DNA from: Steromphala cineraria
Taxonomy: Eukaryota; Mollusca; Gastropoda; Trochida; Trochidae
Assembly: GCA_916613615.1 (NCBI GenBank)
Contig: OU744726.1
Coordinates: 22,633,515 to 22,697,514, forward strand
Length of the DNA: 64,000 bases
Direction: 5' to 3'
Position numbers and translations under genes: made by a program
Notes under the pieces: generated by a model
The model's database searches: none
What the model saw: only the letters and a program-made list of their open reading frames with translations
Told to the model about the DNA's origin: nothing
Shown here: positions 12,413 through 23,960 of the stretch, piece after piece
Numbering within the stretch: the first letter of the stretch is position 1
Layout: each line of letters begins with the position of its first letter

Positions 12413-12610
12413 TCATTGGCTGAAGCTTTTCTGATAGTTTGTGGTGCAAGTTTTGTCGCTTGATGGATTTTCCGGAAACCCGAGAACTGTTCTTATTGCT
12501 TTGGGGTCCAGAGACCCCAAAGTTATGTAACATTTGATATTGAAAACTAATGGCAGAAGTTTCTCTCTATATTACTCTTGGAAACTTCAAAGAGAAGTTT
12601 CAGCCAATGA
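12413..12610. mobile_element. Diverged foldback element with central hairpin
   Basis: The outer ends TCATTGGCTGAA (12413-12424) and TTCAGCCAATGA (12599-12610) are exact inverses. Within one base of the midpoint sits a perfect hairpin: CTTTGGGGTC, loop CAGA, GACCCCAAAG (12499-12522). Shared symmetry of outer and inner repeats suggests one long palindromic element whose arms have drifted. No target duplication was seen. Confidence 0.5.
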
Positions 12611-12997
12611 TATTTGTTTTAAGCATATCCTGGTATTTCGAACGACCAATTGACAGAGCTGTAGAAAATTTATACCCACGTGACCATGTGGGTGGTACGA
12701 AATAATTGGCAAGCTTTAATTTGGAAACTGATTATTATAATAATGTTTTGATGTAAAATATATCGTAAATTTTCAAAAATATATGGATGAGCGTTTACAC
12801 CCTTAATAAATATCAATTTTGCATATGCATGTGAGCTGTTTTGTAGTTATTTTTTTGCATTCCACATTCGGAAAAAACATTCCATTTTTGTATCAACTAG
12901 GAATTCGGTTCCATCAATGTTTTTACTATAACGCGATGTCCCGCCTTGTCAATGACTGATCGTTCACTCAATGCATCTCATCGCTTCACGGAAAAAA

Positions 12998-13077
12998 CAC
13001 AAGCACTTGGAGCATAGATATTGCTCATATTCTATATATATAGTATATGAGCACTGTCCATGCATCAAGTGCTTGTG
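12998..13077. ncRNA. 80-nt imperfect hairpin, pre-miRNA-like
   Basis: The left arm starts CACAAGCACTTGGAGCATAG and the right arm ends CATCAAGTGCTTGTG. The arms pair over about 38 of 40 positions each, with a few mismatches and G-U pairs: 12 pairs at the base, an interrupted middle, then GCTCATAT against ATATGAGC. The loop is the self-complementary CTATATATATAG. Length, arm size and spaced mismatches resemble an animal microRNA precursor. A small foldback MITE would look the same, and neither the strand nor transcription is known. Confidence 0.35.
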
Positions 13078-15497
13078 GGAAAAAATTGGTGCTGAACAGG
13101 CCATTTTCAAAGTTCATGTTTCAAATCAAAACGTTTTGGATGATTTATTTACATAGAGCTATCGACATAGAGCCTAAAGTATGATATTCTTAAATGTCAT
13201 ACTATAACATAATGAAAATCATGAACTTGTAGCTGAGATCATTTCTAAATTTATCAGCAACTTTCGGCTATAATTCGATCAACACTCAATTTAGGAAAAT
13301 TATTTTTGCAACATGTAAATAACCTGAAAGTCAATGTAAAATTCTTCGGGTTTAAACTAACTTTGCAGGTATAAGTTTACTAGCGCAACTATTCATCTTC
13401 TAGTTATTCACTGGCTCTTGTACTAAACTCACCGTCAGCTATCTTTTAAAGCAACCTAAATTTGAATGACCGTATTATTATGTTTAAAAAATTATATCAT
13501 AATTGAGAAACTGTTGAAATGTAAGCGGAACGAACGAGATGTTTTACTATGTACATAGTGCACTGGTAATTATCAAAACAAAGAGCAAAGAATATGCGTC
13601 TCCGATTGGAACAATTTATTCAAGTAAAAGTCCCCGTCCTCCCTATAACCTAAATCTCCTGGTTCTATCTAGTGATAGGCCAACATAACCGGGTGCCCCA
13701 AAGCTTGCCTTTTTAAAGGCTTTTCTTGTTAAATCAGAGTTTGGATCAGGATTTTATGATTTGAGTTACTACTGTTTGCAGAGAATATCAGGACGGTGAT
13801 CATTCCAATATCCTGAAATCTGACCTGAAAATAGAAAATATAACATAGAGCGAATCGGTTATTAGAAATTGAAATGCCAGTTTGTTTTATGGAAGATCAA
13901 ATCTTTCAATAGTCTTTGTTGGTAAAGAACTATATTATACCCACCTGAATTGCCTTCTGTAGAGATATATACATGAAACTCATAGTATTCGCTGAATTAT
14001 ATCTAACTTGCTAATCAAACGAAACTATCAGATCCAAATTTACAGAAGATCTTTCCTCAACTATTATAAAGGTTAAGGTTTGCAACAAAATCTGATAACC
14101 ATGTTATTCAATTGCATGTTTTGGAAATGTTGCACTTGCGACTTAAAGAGTTTCTTCTAAAGGTAACCTTGGCCTACAAGCTTTCAACACGTGTTTTATA
14201 CACAACACGCCGTTTATAGATCTGCGTAGGTTGGAGAAACCTTCCAACATGTCCAATATCTCTGCTACTTCGAACTAATCTAATCACTCTTGATGTAAAG
14301 ACTTCAAAAGTTTGACTAGTTTTCTCTTACCAAACACGTTTATCAGTTGTGATCTTGATCGTGCGTCTGGTTTGATCGACATGAATAACCTTGGTTGCAA
14401 CTTCAGCACTAACGTGTCTCTAGGTTGAATTCAACATGTGATATATAGTCAACGACTCGTAAATAACCTTGATATACCACAGCAATGATTTAATGTATTG
14501 CTGCATTGCCAATATGTAATACATTAGGGGATATCACTAGAGCGGTTCGTAGCACACTCCGTTTCTGATCTGAGAAAGGAACTAAAGGCGACTTAACCTT
14601 CACGCCTATTTCCGAATACGTATCAAATACCGACGTCTTTCGAGTCTTATCGCTTATTGATGAGTGAATGAGTGTCCGAGGGCTGAATCAGTTATACTTG
14701 AAGCGCTGGTAATATCTCCGAGTAATTAAGTAAGTGACATAGTCCCTACTTAGAGGTAAGAGGTTAAAACGTAAAAGAACCCGGTTGTCAACATCGATCA
14801 CATTGTGAAAACGACAATGAAACTTTTATACAAGTACGTGTTAAGATAGTGCAATACGAAAAAGCACAACAGTATATTTTCAATTTGAGAAATATATCGT
14901 AAATAGTTAAAATATGTATTTGAGAATATTTGCGTTATCAAAGTAAAACACAAGATAATTTCTTATTTACATTTAACCTTTTTGAATATATCAAGAGTAT
15001 AAAAACTCATAGATTTGATGTTACTACCTTCTCTTTTTGATTTGTTCTTATTTTGTCAATATCATCGAAATGCCTATTGAAAAGCTTTTTCCTTTAACTT
15101 GCGCAATGTTCCTGGAAGACATAACATAAACATGGCAATATATTGTTATTAGTTGGGCAGTTACAAACGATGACCGGTACTTGTCCACAGAAATGCCTGA
15201 CTTCCGGTCTTGCGAAACCTACGAGTTATTGGTAGTTCTGTTTTTTTAAAACATTGAATTTTGAATTGACCGTAATCTGATAACGTCACTTCATTAAATT
15301 ACGAACGTTTTTAGGAATCAGTCCAAAAGTGTCGCAAATTCGGTATGACTTAAAAATGAGTCAATGAATAGAAATGATTAAACAAGGTGGTACAAAAATG
15401 TTAACCATTTCCTTTCAAAAGCTTTGAATTCCGAAAAACGTGATAAATCTTATGGCGAAAATCTGATCAAAACATTACAACATTACAACACCAGAAC
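13078..15497. other. Noncoding AT-rich stretch
   Basis: No gene or repeat I can support. A 9-bp stem (TAATGTATT with AATACATTA) near 14490-14527 is too short to interpret. Confidence 0.5.
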
Positions 15498-15780
15498 GAA
15501 GTAGCACGTTTTTTGATAATTTTTATATTTTAAATATTTCACTGATAATTGTAAGTTTATGCTAAATTCACATGAAATCCTTTAGCGGCCATTTTGTGTG
15601 AACACCTTTAATTCATATTGTGTAAGAAAAAGGAATCGCATGGCTAAAGTTTATGTTATATATATGAATTAGTACTGCTTCGTTTAGTTTAAATACATTG
15701 TCTTTCAATTGGAACCATTATTTTTCATTTTCCTGACATCACCTTATATTCCCCATAAAAACGTGCTACTGTCCCTTTTA
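15498..15780. mobile_element. MITE of the AGTAGCACGTTTTT family, solo copy
   Basis: The left end contains AGTAGCACGTTTTTTGATAA and the right end its inverse, AACGTGCTACTGTCCCTTTT. The body (CACTGATAATTGTAAG, then GGCCATTTTGTGTGAACACC, then CATTGTCTTTCAATTGGAAC) matches the cluster at 32988-33342 over nearly its full length, in the same orientation. No open frame. The left terminal repeat is slightly truncated compared with the cluster copies. Confidence 0.85.
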
Positions 15781-16630
15781 ATTAGACATATTTATCAGAT
15801 TAAGTGAAAGTTATTATTTGAGCAACTATGAACATGTAAACATTCCTGAATAGGGTTACTGTATGTGTGTTATTCCTGCTAAATATATGCTCTCAGTGAA
15901 CAAAACATCCAAAGGTGATACCAAAGTACGCAAAAACGACCAAAATATCCCCCTAGTAACATATAAACACGCGAAATGGTAAAATTAGATTTTCTCAAAA
16001 TACGATACAAGATGTTTATGAGCCTGGAGTCATCATCTCCGATGTGACCTCCTAGGAGAGCATTGTGTTGGTATAATGGAAACAACATCAAAAGAATGGT
16101 TCTTATAGAGCTATCCCATCGAGTTGTTAATTAGCGGGTTGATGTATCGCATCATTCGTGGTCAGCGGTTACTGGGGTGCTCAATTAGGCCAATGACGTC
16201 AAGCAAGTATAAACAGTCTGAAAGCCAACCAGGTGCGCGCCCACACGTTTAGACTCTCGTGCAGTCTTCGGAACCAGCTTTCTACATCATTAGTTATTTG
16301 AGATGAAAGTAATGGACCTACTGTTTTACCCAATATTCGTTAATACAATATTTCGCATGATATTGTTCCTCTATTTGCAGCTTTATCATTTTCAATAATC
16401 ACGAAAACGATAATTAATGTTTATTATTGCATGACAGTGTCTTTTAAATCAAAGAAGCGGTTTAAGAATTTACGTACATTGTTCAATTTCAATGCGAATA
16501 CATTTTCTACTTCATTTACATAAAAGGTGTTCACACAAAAATTACAACGAGTGGTTTTTGCTTGATACATGAAACTTTCTTATGTATAACACTATTTAGT
16601 TCTTAATAATAATCATAACAATAATACTGA
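15781..16630. other. Noncoding stretch with a GC-richer island
   Basis: No gene seen. The segment 16110-16290 is less AT-rich and contains a perfect CRE, TGACGTCA (about 16194-16201), several ATTA homeodomain cores and GGTGCGCGCC. It may be regulatory, but no transcript can be tied to it. Confidence 0.4.
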
Positions 16631-16955
16631 TTTTAACGCCTAGTATCCAGCCCATGACTGCTCAACGGCGATACAATGGCTGTACTATGTATATTATTAC
16701 CCTGAAGGAATTGTACTTTCGAGTCAAGCTACTAAGCGCCTCGCGCGACCATATATATAGGTCCGTACTTTCCCCATGTTCAAGTACCCATTTATACAGC
16801 TGGGTGAACTGAGTGCAATGTGGACGAATTGCCTTGCCCAAGGACACAACACAGTGTTAAGCCCAGGTTACACATTTTTGGTGTCTCCACCGGGATTCGA
16901 ACCCGGGCCTTCGGCGTGACAGGCCAGCACGCTAACCACTACACCACCGTGCTCC
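16631..16955 (-). mobile_element. tRNA-derived SINE, full length
   Basis: On the minus strand a tRNA-like head (16955-16881) carries an A box (GTGTAGTGGTTAGCGTG), the loop CTGTCAC with a GTC anticodon, and a perfect B box GGGTTCGAATCCC in a five-pair T arm. The acceptor arms do not pair, so it is not a functional tRNA-Asp. The body follows with TGTCCTTGGGCAAGGCAATT, then TTCACCCAGCTGTATAAATG, words typical of metazoan SINE bodies, and ends near GGCGTTAAAATCAG before an ATT-rich tail. Transcription by RNA polymerase III and mobilisation by a partner LINE are inferred from the class. Confidence 0.9.
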
Positions 16956-17845
16956 ACATCTTCCATTTGAACCTCAATTGCTGCATTTTCTATGCAATCT
17001 ATTGGATAAACATTTCTATAGAAATTCAGATTTAATATTTCGACTCTGTTAACGTGAGATATCTCCCATAATTGAAAGTTAAAAACTGCACAAAACGTTT
17101 GATGTTCGAATATCGTTTACGAGACGAAACTTAATATCTTCAAGATCAACGAATAATGTTGACACTGACATGATACTGAAAAATCAGCACACCGTTTTCA
17201 TGGACACTGTACACGTGATGTCGATAATGGTTCAAAACTTTTAGACATAAATGAACTTGTAACTTTGTTGAAAAAGCAAAACTACAAATGAAATCAACTC
17301 TCATGACAAAAATCACTCAATTAAGCATGTGTCATGAGATTATAATCAAGTTAACAACAACAAAACAACAACAACGTAAAAGTGAAATTAAATCCATTAG
17401 CTTCAAATAGTGTTATCGAAACTAAATATTTTCAAGGTGAGGGTATGATATTGACACTGACAACGTGGAATCTAACATGAACATGAACACGTGATTGCAA
17501 ATTTTCAAAACTTGAAGTAATAGGTCATGGTTGAACATCCAGGATAAAATACAAGGTTAATTTGTTATGTTTAGTAACGGGAGACTGGCAAAACAACAGA
17601 GAAATGTGATATCTTAAAAGAATATATGAAATGTATACGGATCTTAACTGTAAAGAATTTCTACTCTGTCATTAAACTTTTGAGTAAAATTCTGAAATTG
17701 AAGAACATGTATATGGCCTTAATCAGAAAAAGGGCTCGAGAGATTTGACTGAAATGAAGTTTAAAATCAATAAAATCAATAAAATGATCGCATGGCTAAA
17801 AGGCCTCACAATAACGTCACCTCGAAACCTTCTTTAAGGCAGTCC
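16956..17845. other. Noncoding stretch
   Basis: I see no gene or clear repeat between the SINE and the next foldback element. Confidence 0.5.
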
Positions 17846-17967
17846 AAGTAAACCTGGCCTCTATAATACTCCGATATTGAGTCTAGAAAGATGTAGTAGC
17901 AGGTACTACATATTGCTAGACTCAATGTTGGAGTTTAGCGAATATTATTGAGGCTAGGTTTACTAAG
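17846..17967. mobile_element. Foldback element of the AGTAAACC family
   Basis: Left arm words AAGTAAACCTGGCCTC, ACTCCGATATTGAGTCTAG and right arm words CTAGACTCAATGTTGGAGT, GAGGCTAGGTTTACT are imperfect inverses around a GATGTAGTAGCAGGTACTAC centre. The left arm also matches the repeat at 37816-37980 (AGTAAACCCAGCCTC, ACTCCGATATCGA, GATGTAGTAGCGGGT). This makes it a repeat family, with a third partial member at 58975-59052. Confidence 0.7.
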
Positions 17968-19649
17968 ACCGTTCTTCAAGATATTTTAGTCTTATCTTAA
18001 TTAACATAAATGAAATATTAAATCTTAGAGTTTGATGAAATTCATACGGTGCAAGCTAGAACAGAGGAATCGAACATTCAGCTACCCTTCTTTAATCTAT
18101 TCAGTCAAAATTCAACATAAAAAACATCGCAAACACTGACACACGAGTTGGTTAGCATTTGAAACGGTCTGTGACAGCGGTGTTGCATGACTAGGAAGGT
18201 TCTAAGTCGTATCCCGAAAAAGACTTTTACTACGTATTTTAGTATTCTTGCTGTTGATATTGTTAAATTTTAACAACGATGCATTTTTTCTTTCTAAAGG
18301 CCAAATGAAGTTCATGATTATAAATTCTCGTTTTTGTATTGTTGTTGTTGCCTGGGCTATTTGTCTTTGATTCATGCACCCATGTGCGTATTTGGCCTTG
18401 AGTGGTAATTTCATCGTTTTGGGTTTTTTTTCCAAAAGGTTACAAAGATAAAGGCCGATGTTTCTCTTCAAATGTAAAGCGTTACTGGTTCACCACTAGG
18501 AGATAACATGAATATGGTGTGCTTATAGCCAAGTGATCAATGCTTATCATTAACAACAAAACCTTAACAATAAATACCTGATATCTGTGTACATCACCAT
18601 ATATTTTCAGACGTATGTTTCTGGTATTAAAATGTATTTTCAACAGTTTTGACTTATTATTATGGCAAGTACGAACGTTGCCATGACAGCTTCCCAGTAC
18701 AAATGGTATTAAGCTATTAAGCAGAAAAGTCTTCATTAATGTTTCCTTTCTTGGACTGCCTCAACACGGCAATAACGTGATTAGGAAAAAATCATAAAGG
18801 GATGTTCCTAATGACTAACAACACGTTGGTGGTCATCCGATGTGACAATAACATCTACATTGGTCAAGTAATGAGACAGCGTCCACATTGGTCACCTTAT
18901 GAGGGAGATATACGTGATTCCAGTCACGTAGACAAACATTTCGATTTAGAAATGTACATTTACATTGAGATAATGTATTTTAATGGTTGAAGAATGTTTT
19001 CTAAATTGTTCATTTCCATTTATAAAATCGACAAGTGACAAACTGGACCATTAATGTGCTAAACTAAAGAGTGCATGCTCAACACCGAGTATATTCCTCA
19101 GGTATATTCCTAAATTCTTTGTATCATAATATTCTTTTTGACCTTGTTCAGTGATTATAGTAATCTTTATGTGACTTGTGGTTCAATTTGGTTAAAACGT
19201 TGCTATTTGTTTTGATCTTAGATCCATATGTGCATGTTTTATCTCTCCAAGAGTTCATATAGATTATTTTTTATCGAAATTTAAGAAAATCGGAATTTCA
19301 AATATATGATCAACCTATTTATCCATGCCAAGTTTTGAATTTCTGCACCAGTGGCCAAGCTAACCAAAATACTGGTTTGAAAATTGTAATTTGTAAGAAG
19401 GACAATTGGTAACCCTTTGTTAATGCTGCTGGATTTATTTGATTGACGTCAAAACGAAACCCAAATGACATGATATCTGCACTAAGATACACAAGCATAT
19501 AATTATATGTACACAGCTGTATATGGACTGAAGCAATACAGTACAATATCACCTCAGATACGATTGCCTTATTCGGTACCCTTAAGCGAATGTACATTCA
19601 AAGCATTCAGTTTCAAATGCAGCTACTTATCTCTAAGCAAGACGGAGAC
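17968..19649. other. Noncoding AT-rich stretch
   Basis: No supported gene. Minus-strand open frames of about 85-92 codons here show no domain and have AT-driven composition. A small palindrome, TACGTGATTCCAGTCACGTA, lies near 18911-18930. Confidence 0.5.
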
Positions 19650-19790
19650 CTCATCGGGTACCCATTTACGCAGCTGGATTTGAGTGTTATGTGAACGAAG
19701 GTCAAATTTATGTAACCGCGGTTTTCGAACCCAGTTTGAGCATTAAAGGCCATCTTGCTTACCATAACACCACTTCCATTCTACTCCATA
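19650..19790 (-). mobile_element. Degenerate SINE relic, same family as 16631-16955
   Basis: GGGTACCCATTTACGCAGCTGG matches, in part, the body of the SINE at 16.6 kb. It is followed by a decayed tRNA-like head (GGTTTTCGAACCCAG, then GCTTACCATAACACCAC) in the same minus-strand orientation. Many substitutions and lost segments show it is much older than the 16.6-kb copy. Confidence 0.7.
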
Positions 19791-20746
19791 CCTCTGCATA
19801 ACGTTGTTGCTGGCTATCATGTTGCTATAACGCTATATCACATTGCTTTAATAGAAAACGCCTGATATAAGTAAACTATTCCTCCAAGCAGCATATTTCC
19901 CCCAAACAACTTGCCTTATCACCCTACTTCAGGATACCGGTAGCAGGATGCATGTGACAACGTCCTGAATTTTGGACGATCATATCAGACAGAATAGTTT
20001 CTCTGCTCTTTGAATTTTTTGCGAGTGTATTTTTTTCAGATTGGTCTACCAGATCACGTGTTCTGGTCATGACAGCACATCATACATTCTGGTTGCTATT
20101 TGAAATGGTTGGCCCTGACATATAGCGAACTTGTGAAGTCTCTTACATCTCCTATTATTTATATCACTAATGACCTTTCGTTGTATTGTACACAGGAATC
20201 AGCTTGTCAAATATAATGCCAAGTTGCACGACAAAAATGATTTAACCATCAAATGTGGTTTATGACAAAAGTGTAGGTTGAGCATCAAGTCAAATTGACA
20301 TTGGAAACTTGGTTAAGTTTTGAAAAAGCTGTCTTAATAAATTTCAAATATTAACGACATTAAAAATAACGACAAACCAACATTCATATATTTTTCCAAA
20401 TCTAGTCACATTTCTAGAATCGTGCTCTGCGTGACATGAACCAAGCTTTATGTTTCAGTGAATCATCGGCTAGTTATATAAACGTGTTACAAAATCTCAT
20501 TTGTCAAAGAAAATATTCTTATAAGTATATATAAGTATATCTTGTTCTAACTTCTTTTATGTTGTTTCAAAAGGTTATTTCACAGGTTGCAATATACTTA
20601 CTTATGTGTTTTCTAGGATGTTATATACAAGAAGCATGTCAATAGCATCATGACATTGGTTGAGTTGAGAAAACTTACTAACATGTTGAATTGAAAATGA
20701 GTTCGGTTCTCGAAGAGCAACTGATAGAGTGCATGATGTATATACA
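19791..20746. other. Noncoding AT-rich stretch
   Basis: Nothing recognisable. The minus-strand open frame ending here is the translation of the following MITE's repeats. Confidence 0.5.
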
Positions 20747-20748
20747 TA

Positions 20749-21065
20749 CCGTATTTCCTCTAATAATCGCCGGGTCTCCAATAAGCGCCGGGCCTTCAAT
20801 AAGCGCCGGGGGTCATAGCTTGTTGAGAAAGTAAGCGCCGGGCCTCTTATAAGCGCCGGGTCTCTAATAAGCGCCGGGTCCAAAACATTGAATTAATGTC
20901 CCTCAGTTAATATTTTAAAGATATTCAATGTAAAATACTGTCTAACACCAACTTCAATTTTCTATGAAAGAAATAAGCGCCTGGCCTCCAATAAGCGCCG
21001 GGCCTCTTATAAGCGCCGGGGGGTAAAGGGGTGCTGAAAAAATAAGCTTATTAGAGGAAATACGG
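20749..21065. mobile_element. TA-flanked MITE with GC-rich subterminal repeats, copy 2
   Basis: The terminal repeats are CCGTATTTCCTCTAATAA and its exact inverse, flanked by TA (20747-20748 and 21066-21067). The interior has two blocks of AATAAGCGCCGGGCCTC-type units, about 17-19 bp each, separated by a unique AT-rich centre. The right end (GGGTAAAGGGGTGCTGAAAA) matches the left end of the 9264-9554 copy in inverse orientation, so both belong to one family. Terminal repeats are better preserved than in copy 1. Confidence 0.88.
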
Positions 21066-21067
21066 TA

Positions 21068-21964
21068 TATCATATTACTAGATAACAATTCCTTTATTGT
21101 GAATATCATAACGTCGGATTCTAACAATCAAGAAATGTTTCTGATTAACTCAGTCGTATTGTCACTGCTTCATAAAACTAAATACATTGAATAAAATAAA
21201 ATATCATTCCAAAAAATAATTTACATAAAAATTATTGTATAGTTTCGTTAAATTTAAATTAAGTTTCAAATTATATAAATATTAATTATCGTGTGACATA
21301 TTTGCTTGAGTGTGTGTTGCATTGAGACATTAACCATTTCCGTTGTATAAACGTTTTTATGTCTCAGATGAAACGTTTACATTTCCATACACTTAACAAC
21401 ATTTGAAAGAAACACTTCTGTCGCAACGAAAGTCTAAAACAGTTAATTATATTTTGACATTAACAAACCCTTTGAATAGAATGTCCAGATTTAAGGCTAG
21501 AACCCATTTTTTTAAAAGAATATTCGTTTTTAGATTAATGTTTGAGAGACTGATATCAATCCATCCCAATGACGTGTAAAAGTGATATGTATCTACATGT
21601 TCATGCATTGATGTCTTACTCCTGTGCATACATGATTCGTATGACATTATGTGCTAATATCAAACACAACAAGCGTGTTACAGCAGACACATGTTGTGTT
21701 GATGGCCTAGTTTGATGTTACATAACAATCTTGATAAGATATGAAACAGATTAAATATCACAAACGTGTAACAGCAGTCAACAGCTGAAGTGAGTCCTTT
21801 GTTTGATTCAATATGAATATCCTTGAGATATGATAAGGTTACATTTTACAGTTTCAGCAATCGCAAGTAAATTCTTCAACTTTGATGTGACATGTTTGTA
21901 ATAATGCGAAACAAAATACTCTTTTCAAACAGGTTATATGAACAGTGAGAAACAGCAGTTAGTT
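21068..21964. other. Noncoding AT-rich stretch
   Basis: No gene. GATAACAATTCCTTTATTGTG at about 21081 resembles the ATAACAACTTCTTTATTG ends of the foldback family found at 33503 and 36525, and may be a fragment of it. Confidence 0.4.
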
Positions 21965-22105
21965 CATCTTCCTACGCAGAGCCCAAAAGGCTTGCTCTCT
22001 AGTCTGTGTAGGGGCACTATAGCAGCACAGAAAAGTAAAGTCTCTGCAGCAAGGCATAAAATGACAGTTTGGAAACTGGGCTTTGAGGCTCTGCGTAGGA
22101 AGATG
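21965..22105. mobile_element. 141-bp MITE with perfect 19-bp terminal inverted repeats
   Basis: CATCTTCCTACGCAGAGCC at the left end (21965-21983) is matched exactly by its reverse complement at the right end (22087-22105). The interior is GC-richer than the flanks and includes GTAGGGGCACTATAGCAGCA. An open frame of 82 codons runs through it but follows the element's symmetry and has no domain. Perfect arms suggest recent activity. Flanking duplication is unclear. Confidence 0.75.
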
Positions 22106-23095
22106 CAGGTAGTTGTGCAGTATGCTTTTCCTTATAAAGTTAAGCTTTTGGTGATCAAGGAGATTATAATAACGGTTTCCAGTTAATATTATTTTGAGTC
22201 AAAATCGGTACGTGTTATATAGAAGTTTCAAATTCATAACGGAAACAATATATCAGCATTATCAGTAATAAATTTATAATCCCCATAGCACGCACATACA
22301 GTATACGTGCAGAATGTCACTCTGATCTAGTATCTATTTGTAGTGCACACATATCTACATGTGAAAGATATTTTGAGATAGCCGCGGTGTCTTTGTAGGC
22401 TAAAAAAATAAAGTAACTAAATGAAATATTGTAAATTGATAACTAAGACGTAACGAGTTCTTCCAAGTTAGTCAAAGATACACTCAGAAATATGGATTCA
22501 AGTGCTTCATTCATTGGCCTTTTTCCTACAACACTCCTGACTTTCGGCTCAAAGTGAGGTCGGTAACGGTGAGGAGATCTAGCGTCAAGTTGTTTCTTGA
22601 CCTTTTTTGGTTCGAAACTGGTATGGAAAAGGTAATAAGGTAATTTGATTTGATTAATAAAAGGAAGACTATAACATATATCAAGTTTTCATTGCAAGTA
22701 CTTACGTGAATTCACAAAATAAAAGAAAACGCAAGCCTGAAGATATTAATACAAATTTCACATCAGCAAGAAAACCTATACCATAGATCACATTTGAGTT
22801 TAAAACAAAGGTTGTTGTTTGAATTGTCCAACATGTCTCCGCTACAATGGTATTCTCATTAGGCATAACGTGTGACTGCATGACTGATACTCAGAGTGTC
22901 GGGACCTATCGTTCATCCATCATTCTGTCTCTCGTTATTAGTTCTCGCTTCACACTTCACTTCAAAACCATACAGGTGGTCCTTCAGTAATTAATTGCGT
23001 CGTTAATTAGCCACCGTCCTAGAGTTGTCAGTTTCTCATTAATCTAAACAACCACCAAATAAACAACTGTCTGAGGTTATGTGATACTGTTGGGT
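22106..23095. other. Noncoding stretch with a possible regulatory island
   Basis: No gene. Around 22870-23050 the sequence is less AT-rich and clusters homeodomain-type words (TAATTAATTG, GTTAATTAGC) with AACCACC and AAATAAACAA, resembling an enhancer. This is pattern reading only. Confidence 0.35.
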
Positions 23096-23150
23096 AATGA
23101 CATTGTCTGATGAACATCCGAGGTCGGGGTTCGAATCCCGGTTGTCTATA
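23096..23150 (+). repeat. tRNA-like B-box relic
   Basis: GGTCGGGGTTCGAATCCCGG forms a perfect T arm with an RNA polymerase III B box, preceded by TGGGTAATGACATTG, a weak A box. The anticodon and acceptor stems do not pair, so I read it as a decayed tRNA or SINE head rather than a gene. Confidence 0.45.
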
Positions 23151-23629
23151 AGTCATGGTGATGGAATAGGTGGCATTTATATTTGATAGGTATTGATGAG
23201 GCTTTTTTGATTATGAATAATAATTGTTCAGATATTCTTTACCTATTTTTATGCGATACGAGGTATATCCTGATTTGTTTAGAGATGTAGGTATCTCATG
23301 GATAAATTTATACACAATGTTGGTACTAAGAACTCGATGAAAAGAGCACTTATCACAAACAAGGTGTGCTAGCGATGGTCATGACATGACTCATTGCGAG
23401 AAAAGTATTTTATATCGGTGTCACGTGCTTACAAGTATATATTTCACATATTGCAGGATAAAACAATATATCACATGATAAAAAAAAACCTTACAGATTA
23501 AAAGGTAGCACCCGGCCTACAAGGCCTATGAGACACCATAATACTTTCAATATCAATCATTATATATTAAAATATAGATAATAATATAAAACATGAAATA
23601 TTAAGGATGGAGTAAAACTGTTGATGGTT
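23151..23629. other. Noncoding stretch
   Basis: I see nothing between the tRNA-like relic and the LINE fragment except AT-rich sequence. Confidence 0.45.
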
Positions 23630-23960
23630 AAATGAGGCGCAGCCTCCGTCTGTACATAAGATATGTTAGGGCAGCAAGTGGCTTACATAACGTACTGTTA
23701 GATAAAAGATATACAGCCTGGTCAGTCGGATTAAGGTGTAAAAAAGAAGGATCAGCAGAAGAAACAGATTTCCAAAGTTCATACCTCAAGTCTGAGTAAA
23801 AACTACAAACAGTGAGAAAGTGAATTTCATCCTCTATACTATTACTGTTACAAAATTTACATTATCTTTGATCAAGGGGAACTTTAGGCCGAGAAAACCT
23901 ACCTGATTCTATTTCTAAGGGAAGAGTGCCACATCGTAATTTACTGAGTGTACTGAGGTG
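23630..23960 (-). pseudogene. Decayed LINE reverse-transcriptase C-terminal fragment
   Basis: Reading the minus strand from 23957, one frame gives LSTLSKLRCGTLPLEIESGR, then a stop after PLDQR, then CKFCNSNSIEDEIHFLTVC and SFYSDLRYELW. A cysteine pair before EDEIHFL, then C and DLR, is the conserved C-terminal zinc-finger-like block of many invertebrate LINE polymerases. Downstream, homology resumes in another frame near MYRRRLRL. One internal stop and at least one frameshift mark it as dead. Only the 3' end is present, as expected from 5' truncation. The family is the same broad type as the fragment at 27114-27467. Confidence 0.8.

Noticed and set aside
16881..16955. tRNA-Asp (GTC) gene, minus strand
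   Set aside because: The A box, B box and anticodon loop are good, but acceptor strands do not pair and a SINE body follows directly.
20602..20883. 93-codon minus-strand frame with repeated DPALIR/RRLLE peptides
   Set aside because: It is the translation of GC-rich subterminal repeats of the MITE at 20749-21065.
23096..23150. Functional tRNA gene
   Set aside because: Only the T arm is sound; the other arms do not pair.
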